Shown: one piece after another, positions 1 to 8,073 of the stretch
Layout: the number at the start of each line of letters is the position of its first letter
Position numbering within the stretch: position 1 is the stretch's first letter
Assembly (NCBI RefSeq): GCF_016587355.1
Contig: NZ_BNJF01000001.1
Coordinates: 2,802,501-2,866,500 of the forward strand
DNA from: Ktedonospora formicarum
GTDB taxonomy: Bacteria; Chloroflexota; Ktedonobacteria; Ktedonobacterales; Ktedonobacteraceae
Length of the DNA stretch: 64,000 nucleotides
Direction: 5' to 3'
Notes under the pieces: generated by a model
The model's input: only the letters and a program-made list of their open reading frames with translations
What the model was told of the DNA's origin: nothing
Databases searched by the model: none
Translations under genes and position numbers: made by a program

Positions 1-489
1 AGAGATGAGGTATTGCTTCCTATTCCGGGTGAGGTGATGTTGCCAGGAACTTCTTGGCTGGTACGTGCCGAACTTGTACCTAAAGACATAGAAGCCCGTG
101 TTGTCCAGGCTCTATGCGCAGGGGATATGGCGCGGATGTGGCATGACCTTGCGCTCACGCGTTATTCTGTATATATTGATCGAACCGGCATCGAAGCGCC
201 GTTATATGTGCGCACAAGGCGAGCCGGAGATCGCATACGTCCGCTTGGTATGGTACACACAAAGAAGGTTCAAGATATCTTTGTCGACCGACATATTTCA
301 CGTCAGGAGCGTGAACAGCTTCCACTGTTTTTTTCTGGGGAGCAATGTATCTGGCTGGGAGGTGTGTGTATAGATGATCGTGTACGTCTGACCGGCACAA
401 CACGGTATCTGTTACACCTTTCAATGCACCGACGAGAAGCATTTTCCGGCGAGGAAGAGGGGTTATACGCGGACAAAGAGATTTTATGA
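1..489 (+). CDS. tilS: tRNA(Ile)-lysidine synthase, C-terminal part (5' end outside window)
   Basis: The reading frame is open from the first base, so this is the tail of a longer gene; the internal ATG at 13 is not its start. TilS converts C34 of the CAU-anticodon tRNA-Ile to lysidine using ATP and lysine in the cytoplasm. What is visible is the C-terminal tRNA-recognition domain: the stretch RTRRAGDRIRPLGM followed by KKVQDIFVD and a short tail with WLGGV matches the TilS C-domain pattern. The catalytic PP-loop domain is not in the window. The next gene, hpt, starts 12 bases after the stop, and tilS-hpt is a very common bacterial pair, which supports both calls. Confidence 0.85.
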   Translation, partial: RDEVLLPIPGEVMLPGTSWLVRAELVPKDIEARVVQALCAGDMARMWHDLALTRYSVYIDRTGIEAPLYVRTRRAGDRIRPLGMVHTKKVQDIFVDRHISRQEREQLPLFFSGEQCIWLGGVCIDDRVRLTGTTRYLLHLSMHRREAFSGEEEGLYADKEIL

Positions 490-501
490 AATGAGGAATA
501 C

Positions 502-1080
502 ATGCACCAGGATATTTCCGAGATTCTTTTCTCCGAAGAGCACATTAAAGCCAAAGTTCAGGAACTTGGTAAGCAGATTACCGAAGACTTTCAGGGGAAA
601 CACCTCTTGCTCCTGGGGACGCTTAAAGGAGCAGTCCCTTTTATTGCCGATCTGGCAAGAGCTATAGATATGCCCCTGGAGCTTGACTATATGGCAATCT
701 CAAGCTATGGCAATAGCACACAATCTAGCGGCATTGTACGCATCCTGAAGGATCTAGAGGGGCCAATTGACAATAAGCATATTCTTATTATTGAGGATAT
801 TATTGACAGTGGCCTGACATTGAGCTATCTGGTCGATGTGATTAGACGCCGTAATCCACTGAGCCTCAGTATTTGCACTTTGCTTTATAAAGAGCGCAAG
901 CGTATGAAAGAGGTCCCGGTGAACTATATCGGCTTCACGATTCCTGATAAATTTGTCGTTGGCTACGGCCTTGACTATGCACAGTACTATCGCAACCTGC
1001 CTTATGTTGGTATTCTTAAGCCTTCTGTCTATGAAGGTGAGAGTGAGCCAGAGCAGCAGCATGCTAGCCCTGCTGAATAG
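502..1080 (+). CDS. hpt: hypoxanthine(-guanine) phosphoribosyltransferase
   Basis: This 192-residue purine-salvage enzyme transfers ribose-5-phosphate from PRPP to hypoxanthine or guanine. The PRPP-binding loop HILIIEDIIDSGLTL lies near residues 92-107 and the KGA motif of the N-terminal loop near residue 42 (GTLKGAVPF). The C-terminal part carries the base-binding VGYGLDYAQ stretch. Length fits the family, with an extra acidic tail (about 15 residues). The ATG is preceded by a GAGGA-type ribosome site. It sits 12 bases behind tilS and is probably co-transcribed. In many bacteria ftsH follows; here a strong hairpin at 1151-1202 ends the unit and an unrelated gene follows. Confidence 0.93.
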   Translation: MHQDISEILFSEEHIKAKVQELGKQITEDFQGKHLLLLGTLKGAVPFIADLARAIDMPLELDYMAISSYGNSTQSSGIVRILKDLEGPIDNKHILIIEDIIDSGLTLSYLVDVIRRRNPLSLSICTLLYKERKRMKEVPVNYIGFTIPDKFVVGYGLDYAQYYRNLPYVGILKPSVYEGESEPEQQHASPAE

Positions 1081-1150
1081 AGTATGGGGTTAGCCTTCAG
1101 ATTTGTTTCTTAAGGAAGCTTCCTCGGCTCGCTGTGCGAATCTATTTCAG

Positions 1151-1202
1151 AGTGAGAGCATGTGGTGATTGAGAACTTGTCCGACCACCACATGCTCTCA
1201 CT
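1151..1202 (+). terminator. 17-bp perfect inverted repeat after hpt
   Basis: Arms 1151-1167 (AGTGAGAGCATGTGGTG) and 1186-1202 are perfectly complementary with an 18-base loop, followed by a T-rich but interrupted run. It most likely ends the tilS-hpt transcript. It overlaps the most upstream possible GTG start (1162) of the next gene, which argues against that start. Confidence 0.65.
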
Positions 1203-1245
1203 CTTGCTTTTGAGCATTGCGGTCGCGAAGAGTGAGTTAAAGTCC

Positions 1246-2553
1246 ATGCCTCGCCTGCTTAAACATGGTACAATGTATCAGATGGATCTCTGGGCCGATA
1301 TTGAGATTGACAACACCAATAAAGACGTTTTGGCGCAGACAAACGGAAGCAAACCACAAAAACGGGTACGCAGGCCGAGTGAACGTGAAATTCTGGCCGC
1401 GCTGCGCCACTGGCTGCTACATGATTATGTAGCGGCTTATTGTCGTACCCTGGCCTCGACACGGATCTTCCGTCGGTGTTCCTGGATTGACGCTCTGGGA
1501 CTCAATGCACGCGAGCAGGCGCTAGTCGCGCTTCCTGATAGCGCGAATGGGAACGGAAGTGCTAACAAAAAGCGCCGTAAGAAGGATGTTGAGATTTCCC
1601 AGGTTCCGCTTGCTCTGCGTCCTCTGGCTATACTAGCGCATGATCTTGTCCAGGAGCAACCTCCCTTCTCTCTCCAATCTTTTCTGCTCAGCGGAGTCAG
1701 GCAGAGTGGAAGTTTTCAGAAGGAAATGGCATTGAAAGAAGGAGGTGTATTACGCTCAAATTGGCTTGAGAGTGGGCCTGTCTTGCTCAATGAAGTCGAA
1801 CCATCGCCCGCAATCTTTCTCTTTAATCCCTTCCTTCCTGGCCTCTTTGGTTATGATAATCTACTTAAAGTCTACCAACGAACCGCTCCAACAGAGATTC
1901 TCTTCTGGCTTCCGCACCGCTCGATAGATGCCTGCCTTCAGTCCGCACAAAGTGATGAGCAGATTGCATTGCGTCTCAAAAGCCTCTTGCGTACTGATCG
2001 CTGGAAGATGCTACCTACTGACGAAGCCAATCAAGCCAGGGCACGCCAGGGCTTTATTGACCTGTTTATACTAAGCATAAAGCGCCACTTTAGCCTACCA
2101 GTACAAAGTATTCGTCTGCCTGTGCAGATTGGCCCGGCCTGGATTGAGACGGTACCTTATACCCTGCTCTTTGCCACCAGGCGTCAAGATAGTACGCAAT
2201 GTATGAATGAGGCGCTGTGTAGCTATCGTCACCGTTTGTATAAACATAGTCACCAGGGCGTGCTGGCGGAAGAATGGTTTTTAGCTCAGGAAGATGAGCG
2301 CCGGTCGAGAGCTCTCGAACAGCTTACACAACGTATCCTCCAACTTGGGCGGGAACAGCGAGTTCGTCGCTGGCCTGATCTACGGCAGCAGGTTATGGTA
2401 GAGCGCTTCGGACAATTCGCGCTTACTGATTACGATCAGGTGATGGGGCAATTGCTACTTGAAGGCGAGGTACGTTGTGAGAGACGACGGCGTGAGGTGG
2501 CGTTAGAAGAGGCCCCTATACCTGGGAACGACGATATTCTGATATGGCGCTAA
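1246..2553 (+). CDS. TcmP-like (three-Cys-motif partner-type) protein, function unknown
   Basis: About 435 residues from ATG 1246. An open frame reaches GTG 1162, but that codon lies inside the hpt terminator hairpin, and ATGs at 1273 and 1282 are also possible; none has a clear ribosome site. I see an N-terminal helical stretch ending in RRCSWIDALG, a hydrophobic strand AIFLFNPFLPGLFGYDNLL with a PTEILFWLP strand about 25 residues later, and a late strand PYTLLFATRR followed by CMNEAL. Their order and spacing resemble the TcmP family, a methyltransferase-fold group, but the glycine-rich cofactor loop is not evident, so it may be degenerate. A basic KKRRKK patch sits near residue 107. A DNA methyltransferase gene follows on the same strand. 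Function is unproven. Confidence 0.45.
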   Translation: MPRLLKHGTMYQMDLWADIEIDNTNKDVLAQTNGSKPQKRVRRPSEREILAALRHWLLHDYVAAYCRTLASTRIFRRCSWIDALGLNAREQALVALPDSANGNGSANKKRRKKDVEISQVPLALRPLAILAHDLVQEQPPFSLQSFLLSGVRQSGSFQKEMALKEGGVLRSNWLESGPVLLNEVEPSPAIFLFNPFLPGLFGYDNLLKVYQRTAPTEILFWLPHRSIDACLQSAQSDEQIALRLKSLLRTDRWKMLPTDEANQARARQGFIDLFILSIKRHFSLPVQSIRLPVQIGPAWIETVPYTLLFATRRQDSTQCMNEALCSYRHRLYKHSHQGVLAEEWFLAQEDERRSRALEQLTQRILQLGREQRVRRWPDLRQQVMVERFGQFALTDYDQVMGQLLLEGEVRCERRRREVALEEAPIPGNDDILIWR

Positions 2554-2584
2554 CCGATTGAGAAAAAATCCTCAACAAAGAAAG

Positions 2585-2642
2585 AGGCGTCACCAGGGGG
2601 AAATGCCGGGCATGGGGAGACCTGGCATTTTAGTGATGCCTC
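2585..2642 (+). terminator. stem-loop after the TcmP-like gene
   Basis: Nested arms: AAATGCCGGG (2601-2610) pairs with CCTGGCATTT (2621-2630) with one G-T pair, and an outer AGGCGTCAC/AGTGATGCCT stem encloses it. It lies about 30 bases after the stop codon at 2553. There is no long T-run. Confidence 0.5.
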
Positions 2643-2751
2643 CTATTATGAGTTTACGTTTGTGCAGTAGATTTGGTGGCATAATTTTAAGAGAAAAAGT
2701 GTTAAATTTGAGCAAAGATCTATGAATTAAGTGTAATAGGAAATGGCGTGT

Positions 2752-3585
2752 ATGAAAGATGAAGAAGTATCATCGCGCAACATACTGAATGAGCTCAATG
2801 GGGCTGAATGGCTCTACTTTACACGAAGCATCATGACGACCTCGTATCCTTCCACCTATGGACATCATTTGCGCAAAGCGCATGGCGCTAACAAGCCTCC
2901 TCAATTGATGAGTCAGCTTATTGAATTCTTCACCAAACCCGGCGCTAGAGTGCTGGATCCCTTCGCGGGTGTTGGAGGGACACTTATCGGCGCCTCCATC
3001 TGTAAGAAGCCGCGTGAGGCTATTGGTATTGAGATCAATCAGCAATGGGTGGTTATCTATCAGCAGATCCTCAAAGAGTACCAGGACCAGCTACTACCAC
3101 AACAACTCTTCTGCGGCGATTGCCTTCAGCTTATGGCCGAGATGGAAAGCGAGAGCTTTGACTTTATCGCAACTGATCCACCATATAATATTCACCTGGA
3201 ACAAACAATGTCTGGTAAGCAACGTGCTCATCAGCATGTTAACAGGCGCACCATTTATGACATGCGCTCAGACGATCCTTCTGACCTGGCGAACCTTCCT
3301 AGCTATGAGGCATATCTTGAAGTAATGGAACAGGTTTTTGAAGGATGCCATCGTCTGCTCAAACCGAAGAAGTACATGGCTATCATCGTACGTAACGCAT
3401 ACCAGCATGGCGAATATACCTTTACACATGTTGATCTGGCACGCCGAGCGAGAATGCATGGCTTTATACCTAAAGGGGAAATTGTCTGGTACCAGATTGG
3501 AACACGCCTCCGCCCCTATGGCTATCCCTTTGCCTACATTCCCAATATCGCCCATCAGTATATTGTTATCTTGCAACGAGTGTGA
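2752..3585 (+). CDS. DNA methyltransferase, N6-adenine/N4-cytosine type
   Basis: A 277-residue SAM-dependent amino-methyltransferase. The cofactor motif VLDPFAGVGGTLIGA lies near residues 66-80, an acidic IGIEIN strand follows, and the catalytic motif ATDPPYNIHL is near residue 140; the order motif I before motif IV is that of the alpha/gamma-type enzymes. The start at 2752 is preferred over ATG 2743 because the AGGA at 2738-2741 is ten bases from 2752 but only one from 2743. No restriction endonuclease is recognisable next to it, so it is either an orphan regulatory or protective methylase or part of an unrecognised set with the genes on either side. Target sequence cannot be read from the protein. 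Confidence 0.85.
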   Translation: MKDEEVSSRNILNELNGAEWLYFTRSIMTTSYPSTYGHHLRKAHGANKPPQLMSQLIEFFTKPGARVLDPFAGVGGTLIGASICKKPREAIGIEINQQWVVIYQQILKEYQDQLLPQQLFCGDCLQLMAEMESESFDFIATDPPYNIHLEQTMSGKQRAHQHVNRRTIYDMRSDDPSDLANLPSYEAYLEVMEQVFEGCHRLLKPKKYMAIIVRNAYQHGEYTFTHVDLARRARMHGFIPKGEIVWYQIGTRLRPYGYPFAYIPNIAHQYIVILQRV

Positions 3586-3771
3586 GATGCAGGTACTACC
3601 CAAAGCAAGAGTTTTCCCGTTGAAAAGCTGTGCTTGTATGATTGGCAAGCGAGCGAGGTATAGTTGCCCTACCAATAGGCTTGTCTGGCGAGTATAATAT
3701 CTGGAAACATTACGACAACAGATAAGAAGTTAGAAGAAACCACATGTTCCTCAGAAGAAGAGAGTGATACA

Positions 3772-5724
3772 ATGCCACGGAAGACAAAAGAGAACAACGA
3801 ATACAGTGAGCTGATTCAGAAACAGGATGCGGTAGAAGAGACCCTCATTCCCCTAAATGGCGAGACACACGGCATCGATGAAGTGTTAAACGAGCGTAAC
3901 CGAATAGCTGTCCTATCCTCTCTTGAGCATGGCGAGCGTTTTCATGCGGCTGGCAAGCGAGATGTAGAGCTTTATATACGCACGTATAACACCATGCTGC
4001 GTAGTTCAGGAGAGGTAAACCTGAAGGCTCTGGTCCAGGCACATTACAACATTGACTCCATCTTGCATCCCGATGCACGCTCACCATATCCCGACATGTC
4101 AGCTTTCATCTACAGCGTATTGCGCTTACCAACCTCAATTATGAGCTGTAAGTTGGTCCTGCTGGGTCAGTCGGAGGAAGTCTTTGTCCAGCACGATTAT
4201 CCAGTCAATAGCTGGGAGGCTGTAACTGCTTCGGCACGCAGACGCAAATGGTTTTATGATGGGAAGGAAACCCTTGCGGCCTATGTCGCAAGTGTTAGTG
4301 ATACGGACGATATTGTTCCAGTTCTGGTGGCGTTCCAGATCGAGTGGAACAAGATGTATTACCTGCTCAATGCTGATCCTACCACTATCAAATTGCTTGA
4401 GACGCGTATGGATCGTAGTTCGCCAGTCTTCGCTGAGATAAGCAAGGTCTTGCGGGAGCGCCTGCATATCGCGCCTGATGACTGGAGCCGACTGGAAGTC
4501 ATCTGGGGCGACCAGTTGTGGGAAACATTGCTCCAGATGGCGCGGCAGCGGAAAAACTTCCGTCTACGCATGCTGGGAGGCTCACATGTTGGCTATGTGC
4601 GCGCCACACATCAATGGTGGAATCCAGTCAAAGCGGTTCTGGATAGCTTGAACGTACAGGAGCGACCAGTCTACTTTGTTTCTAGCAATACGCATAGCAT
4701 GGTGAACGTACTTTCCGGTTCGCTGCTCAATCGACAGGATGAGTTGACACGCTTCGCGCTGAAGGGAGATGATCCCTATCTGACCGACGAATGCCGTAAA
4801 TTACAAGAGGGTGAGGTGCCTGGAAACTGGCATAACTTCCTCTACTTCGCTGGTCGTGAATGGGTGCGTACGCCAGCCGGGAGGGAGTTCCTGCGTCATC
4901 GCGAACAGGAGGAGCGGGAGCGTGGCATCTGGCGCATTGATGCCCGGCATGGTATGGAGATCGATGCGCAGATCTTTGATCTATCCAAGCTACGCCCAAC
5001 TGATGTTGACCCACGAGGTCGGATGCGCTACATGGATTACCTGTCACAAAGTAAGGCACTGATTATCAACATTGATTATCCACTGGGTATGGCGGCCTAT
5101 CGCATGATGCGCGAGATCATGGAGAATCTCTCACAGGTGCGAGGCATTTATATCCTGGGTAAAGCCGCGACGCTCAATGGGAGCATTGGCGATGTCATGA
5201 TCTCCAATGTAGTCATGGATGAGCATAGCCAGAATACCTACTGGCTCGATAACTGCTTCTCGGCTCATGATGTGCAGCCGTATCTCATTTACGGCTCCGT
5301 TCTGGACAACCAGAAGGCTGTGTCAGCGAAGGGGACATACCTGCAAAATCGGCAATACCTTGACTTCTGTTATAACTCTAATTATACGGTAGTCGAGATG
5401 GAGAGCGGCCCCTACCTCAACGCGGTCTATGAGGATCAATACCTTACACGCTATCCTGTGGGAGAGAATATCAACTTCGCGCGTCTGCCCTATGAGGTTG
5501 GGTTGTTACACTACGCATCGGATACGCCCTATACACGTGGCAAGAATCTTGGTGCGGGTAGCCTGTCATACTTTGGCATGGATTCCACTTACGCCACGAC
5601 GATTGCTATCGTTCGGCGTATTCTTGAGCGTGAGATCGGTTTCTTGCAGCGGCAATCTTTGCGCACACTGCCCCAGGCTGCCGCGCAAGCTGAGAGTGGG
5701 GACGAAGAGAGCAAGGTCTCTTAA
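3772..5724 (+). CDS. DUF6909-type protein with nucleoside-phosphorylase-like C-terminal domain
   Basis: A 650-residue cytosolic protein without signal peptide or membrane segment. The first two thirds are not recognised beyond resembling a conserved uncharacterised family found in Chloroflexota and relatives (DUF6909, from memory). The last third carries two signatures of the nucleoside phosphorylase/nucleosidase fold: GKAATLNGSIGDVMI near residue 462, where those enzymes hold the phosphate/ribose loop and the 'GDV' turn, and VVEMESGPYL near residue 538, like the V-x-MEx-A motif that contacts ribose. A nucleosidase or phosphorylase role is therefore inferred, not shown. A TATAAT box at 3693-3698 could be its -10 element, without a good -35. 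It ends in a very strong terminator. Confidence 0.6.
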   Translation: MPRKTKENNEYSELIQKQDAVEETLIPLNGETHGIDEVLNERNRIAVLSSLEHGERFHAAGKRDVELYIRTYNTMLRSSGEVNLKALVQAHYNIDSILHPDARSPYPDMSAFIYSVLRLPTSIMSCKLVLLGQSEEVFVQHDYPVNSWEAVTASARRRKWFYDGKETLAAYVASVSDTDDIVPVLVAFQIEWNKMYYLLNADPTTIKLLETRMDRSSPVFAEISKVLRERLHIAPDDWSRLEVIWGDQLWETLLQMARQRKNFRLRMLGGSHVGYVRATHQWWNPVKAVLDSLNVQERPVYFVSSNTHSMVNVLSGSLLNRQDELTRFALKGDDPYLTDECRKLQEGEVPGNWHNFLYFAGREWVRTPAGREFLRHREQEERERGIWRIDARHGMEIDAQIFDLSKLRPTDVDPRGRMRYMDYLSQSKALIINIDYPLGMAAYRMMREIMENLSQVRGIYILGKAATLNGSIGDVMISNVVMDEHSQNTYWLDNCFSAHDVQPYLIYGSVLDNQKAVSAKGTYLQNRQYLDFCYNSNYTVVEMESGPYLNAVYEDQYLTRYPVGENINFARLPYEVGLLHYASDTPYTRGKNLGAGSLSYFGMDSTYATTIAIVRRILEREIGFLQRQSLRTLPQAAAQAESGDEESKVS

Positions 5725-5729
5725 GAAGG

Positions 5730-5771
5730 AAGCGGATCGGGCATGCCCGATCCGCTTGACAGGTGTTTTTT
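5730..5771 (+). terminator. rho-independent terminator
   Basis: A 28-base perfect palindrome (5730-5757; left half AAGCGGATCGGGCA) begins just after the stop at 5724 and is followed by GACAGGTG and a seven-base T-run ending at 5771. Confidence 0.88.
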
Positions 5772-5833
5772 TCGTGTCCTGGTTTAGAGAAAGGCCGAGG
5801 ATATGATAGAAGATCAAGAATATGCATGTAGGA

Positions 5834-6250
5834 TTAAGATAGGATATCCAGGCTCAATTTGAGTGCGAATTCGACGCGTTGCATTTCTTCATGAGTGATA
5901 ACGCCTCTGCGGCGCAGGAGGCGTGATTTTTCAATCGTCATTAATTGTTCGCATTTGACATCTGTATAGTCGGTCAGCCCATTCTCAGCATTGGGTGAGA
6001 TGCGTACATGCAGGGGGAGTTCGCGTTCCGTGCGACTCATAGAGGCGACGATTGTTAATGGATAGTGTCGTGAACTGTTACCACGATCATTCTGGATAAT
6101 TAAAGCCGGGCGTGTGCCTTGTTGTTCGGCTCCACGTCCGGGCGACCAGTTGACATCCCATATTTCGCCTCGGAGGGGCTGTGAGTGCTCCGCTTGCTGT
6201 GTAGCGTACGCTCTGTGGCTGGCCCGGACGTGCCTGGCCTCTTCACTCAT
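5834..6250 (-). CDS. MazF/PemK-type endoribonuclease toxin
   Basis: A 138-residue protein of the MazF/PemK/Kid family, typically ribosome-independent mRNA interferases neutralised by a cognate antitoxin. The family's N-terminal strand pair is clear: RGEIWDVNWSPGRGAEQQGT followed by RPALIIQND, then a TIVASMS strand and a KCEQLMTIEKSRL region. About 28 residues precede the conserved RGEIW start, longer than usual. The start codon overlaps the stop of the upstream gene by four bases (ATGA), the translational coupling normal for such pairs. Active-site residues were not assigned individually. Confidence 0.88.
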   Translation of the reverse strand: MSEEARHVRASHRAYATQQAEHSQPLRGEIWDVNWSPGRGAEQQGTRPALIIQNDRGNSSRHYPLTIVASMSRTERELPLHVRISPNAENGLTDYTDVKCEQLMTIEKSRLLRRRGVITHEEMQRVEFALKLSLDILS

Positions 6251-6576
6251 GCAACCATACCTTCATGTCCGGCTTCAAAAAAGAATTGGGCGTCTTCTAG
6301 TGTTTCGGGGAGGGAACCAAGATATGCGTAAGCTTCGTCGAGGGAGTAATTGAGGGAGGAAGATAATTCGCGTTCGCGTTTTTGCATAATGGCTGATTTG
6401 AGCTGCTGATAATTATCTTGCTGCATGAGTTCCATAATGGTCTCCACGACATCTCCTAAAGAGGAATCTAGCTCGACAGCGAGGGCCTTCAGCTCTTTGT
6501 GTTGAGTTGAGGGTATCTGAATAGATTTACGAACGAGGTTTTCATGACGGTAAAAGTCGGTATGTGCAATAGCCAT
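6247..6576 (-). CDS. antitoxin partner of the MazF-type toxin
   Basis: A 109-residue protein encoded immediately upstream of and overlapping the MazF-like gene, hence the presumed antitoxin. Residues 14-45 (VRKSIQIPSTQHKELKALA and onward) resemble a ribbon-helix-helix DNA-binding region, and the acidic C-terminal half (SLPETLEDAQFFFEAG) would be the toxin-neutralising part; this division is an inference. An AGGAGG site lies seven bases before the ATG. Such antitoxins usually repress their own promoter. The AT-rich stretch from 6577 upstream to about 6720 probably holds it, but no clear operator was seen. Confidence 0.75.
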   Translation of the reverse strand: MAIAHTDFYRHENLVRKSIQIPSTQHKELKALAVELDSSLGDVVETIMELMQQDNYQQLKSAIMQKRERELSSSLNYSLDEAYAYLGSLPETLEDAQFFFEAGHEGMVA

Positions 6577-6803
6577 GAAGATGCCTCCTGGTTTCTACAT
6601 AACGTCTTATTTTTCTATTGTACTTGCCCCCCGAGTAAAAGTCAATAAATATGGATGTTGTTTGCTTAGAAAAATAAGAAATTCTAATTTTTGCAAACTT
6701 CAATTTTGTAGCGCCTCTAGAGCTTTCCGATGGCCTTTTGTTGCCTTTAGTTAAGATCCATTGCCATCTGGTTTCTTAGAAAATGTGAACCTGCTTGTCA
6801 AAT

Positions 6804-6849
6804 AAAAGAGAGTCAGAGGATGCATGAAAACACCCTCTGACTCTCTTTT
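6804..6849. terminator. bidirectional hairpin terminator
   Basis: Perfect 16-bp arms AAAAGAGAGTCAGAGG (6804-6819) and 6834-6849 with a 14-base loop; each strand ends in TTTT. It lies 13 bases beyond the stop of the 68-residue minus-strand gene (6863) and marks the upstream edge of the toxin-antitoxin region. Confidence 0.85.
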
Positions 6850-6862
6850 GTTTGTATTCTAG

Positions 6863-7069
6863 CTAAGCGCATTCGGCTTCTTGCGGTAGCTTTGCGTATA
6901 CCACAAGTTGACCTTCTAGCGCGATCTTTGTCCAGTGCTTATCCATTGAAACCCCTTCCAGCCTCTCTCCAATGTTATTTTCTTCCTTGGCGTGCTGTGT
7001 GAGGGTCTCGTCAACGAAACTCAATGTAGGGACATAGATAAAATACTCTTGCAATAGATCCTTCTGCAT
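6863..7069 (-). CDS. small hypothetical protein (68 aa)
   Basis: No family recognised. The short acidic protein starts MQKDLLQEYFIYV and has no signal peptide, membrane span or cysteine pair (one Cys, near the C-terminus). Support for a real gene: a strong hairpin terminator sits 13 bases after the stop, and an AGAAAGGG-type ribosome site lies upstream of the ATG. A long hairpin at 7114-7171 lies about 45 bases before the start and could be its leader structure or the end of the preceding unit. It may equally be an accessory of the toxin-antitoxin locus that follows in the same direction; nothing in the sequence decides this. Confidence 0.5.
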   Translation of the reverse strand: MQKDLLQEYFIYVPTLSFVDETLTQHAKEENNIGERLEGVSMDKHWTKIALEGQLVVYAKLPQEAECA

Positions 7070-7113
7070 GTATTGCCCTTTCTCTGTTGACTCTCACCTC
7101 ATTACCACCTGTG

Positions 7114-7171
7114 TTGTTCAAACACTTACCAATGTTTTCCTTCAATCCTTTGGTGCGGAGTGTTTGAACAA
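7114..7171. other. 13-bp inverted repeat with nested stem in the 7070-7401 gap
   Basis: Arms TTGTTCAAACACT (7114-7126) and AGTGTTTGAACAA (7159-7171) are perfect, and an inner ACCAA/TTGGT pair (7128-7132, 7150-7154) extends the fold. There is no T-run. It could be a leader hairpin of the 68-residue gene or an operator. The rest of the 332-base gap holds the terminator at 7294-7341 and nothing else I recognise. Confidence 0.5.
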
Positions 7172-7293
7172 TTTGCTCATCTTGCGTATCGTTGCAAGCT
7201 TCCTTCTACGGTGAAGGGGAATGGCTTTTGACATTGATATGGTAGACACAAATAAAGATCTGACCAATATTGATAAGGTAATCCCAAAAGTAC

Positions 7294-7341
7294 ATCGAGG
7301 ATTCCATCGTCATCTAATTTTATAGACGTTGAATCCTCGAT
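7294..7341. terminator. hairpin downstream of the 213-aa gene
   Basis: ATCGAGGATTC (7294-7304) pairs perfectly with GAATCCTCGAT (7331-7341), with an inner CGTC/GACG pair. It lies about 60 bases beyond the stop of the minus-strand gene ending at 7402; on the plus strand it is followed by TTTT. Confidence 0.6.
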
Positions 7342-7401
7342 TTTGTGACATATGACTTTTGACCGATCTGGTTATCGTGGGCCAGAGAAATGTTATCTGG
7401 T

Positions 7402-8043
7402 CTATTCAGCCTCCGTCCAGGGGGCAATTGACCAACGGTTACTCTGAGCGAAGCCAAAGCCTTCTTTGGTGACTGTGCCGTCGAAGCCAGCGGGTACAGA
7501 CTCGAAGAAGGGAGCCAGCTTGCGTGGGAAGATTGCCAGTTCAAAGGCCCAAGGATCACCAGCCTCTTCGACGATAGAGCGCCATGAGCGGTTCTCCTGC
7601 CACTCCTCGGTGAAGTAGACTCCCAATTCGGGAAAGGCCTTCGCCAGGGTGCGCAGAGTATGCCAGATCGCGCCCCCAATGCCAGACTTGTAAACGGAAT
7701 GGATCTCTTCTTGAAGTGTTTCGCTTTCAAACTGAAGATTGATACCGATCCAGGAGGCTGGCTCTTCCTCAAGTGTTGGGGCCCCAATGTCAGGATAAAG
7801 AGCGACATCAATGCCTGTGCAAACAAGGGTGATGCTAGCCGTCGGAGTAAGTGTGAATTCGGCTGGATAGATGTCGCCAAAACTATCGTCTTCACTTTGA
7901 GGCCAGTGAAGCTCTGCGAGCCACTGTAATACCCCTTGGTCGTGACAGCCCAGATCCTTGAGTGCGCTGCGGTAACGCTCAAGCAGAGTGTCAAAATTGT
8001 CTCTTGTATAGGTCGCGTATGCTTGGATTTGCGTAGTTGCCAT
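7402..8043 (-). CDS. hypothetical protein (213 aa), partner of ADP-ribosylglycohydrolase
   Basis: I do not recognise a family. The protein is soluble, acidic and rich in Trp and Phe, with alternating predicted strands and helices (TLTPTASITLVCTGIDV, then SWIGINLQFES) but no catalytic motif I can name. Start: ATG with GAAGGA about ten bases upstream. It is encoded 30 bases downstream of the ADP-ribosylglycohydrolase gene on the same strand and is almost certainly co-transcribed, so a role linked to ADP-ribose removal (substrate, regulator or immunity partner) is possible but only by association. A terminator hairpin follows at 7294-7341. Confidence 0.7.
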   Translation of the reverse strand: MATTQIQAYATYTRDNFDTLLERYRSALKDLGCHDQGVLQWLAELHWPQSEDDSFGDIYPAEFTLTPTASITLVCTGIDVALYPDIGAPTLEEEPASWIGINLQFESETLQEEIHSVYKSGIGGAIWHTLRTLAKAFPELGVYFTEEWQENRSWRSIVEEAGDPWAFELAIFPRKLAPFFESVPAGFDGTVTKEGFGFAQSNRWSIAPWTEAE

Positions 8044-8073
8044 AAGATAACGTCCTTCGCTGGTGGGTGCTGA

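Noticed and set aside
1162-1245. Upstream GTG start of the TcmP-like gene
   Set aside because: The codon lies inside a perfect 17-bp hairpin that ends hpt, and no ribosome site precedes it.
7320-7994. A 224-codon frame overlapping the 213-residue gene on the same strand
   Set aside because: It overlaps in another frame; the 213-codon frame has the ribosome site and operon spacing, the other has neither and reads as Ser/Arg/Leu-rich out-of-frame sequence.
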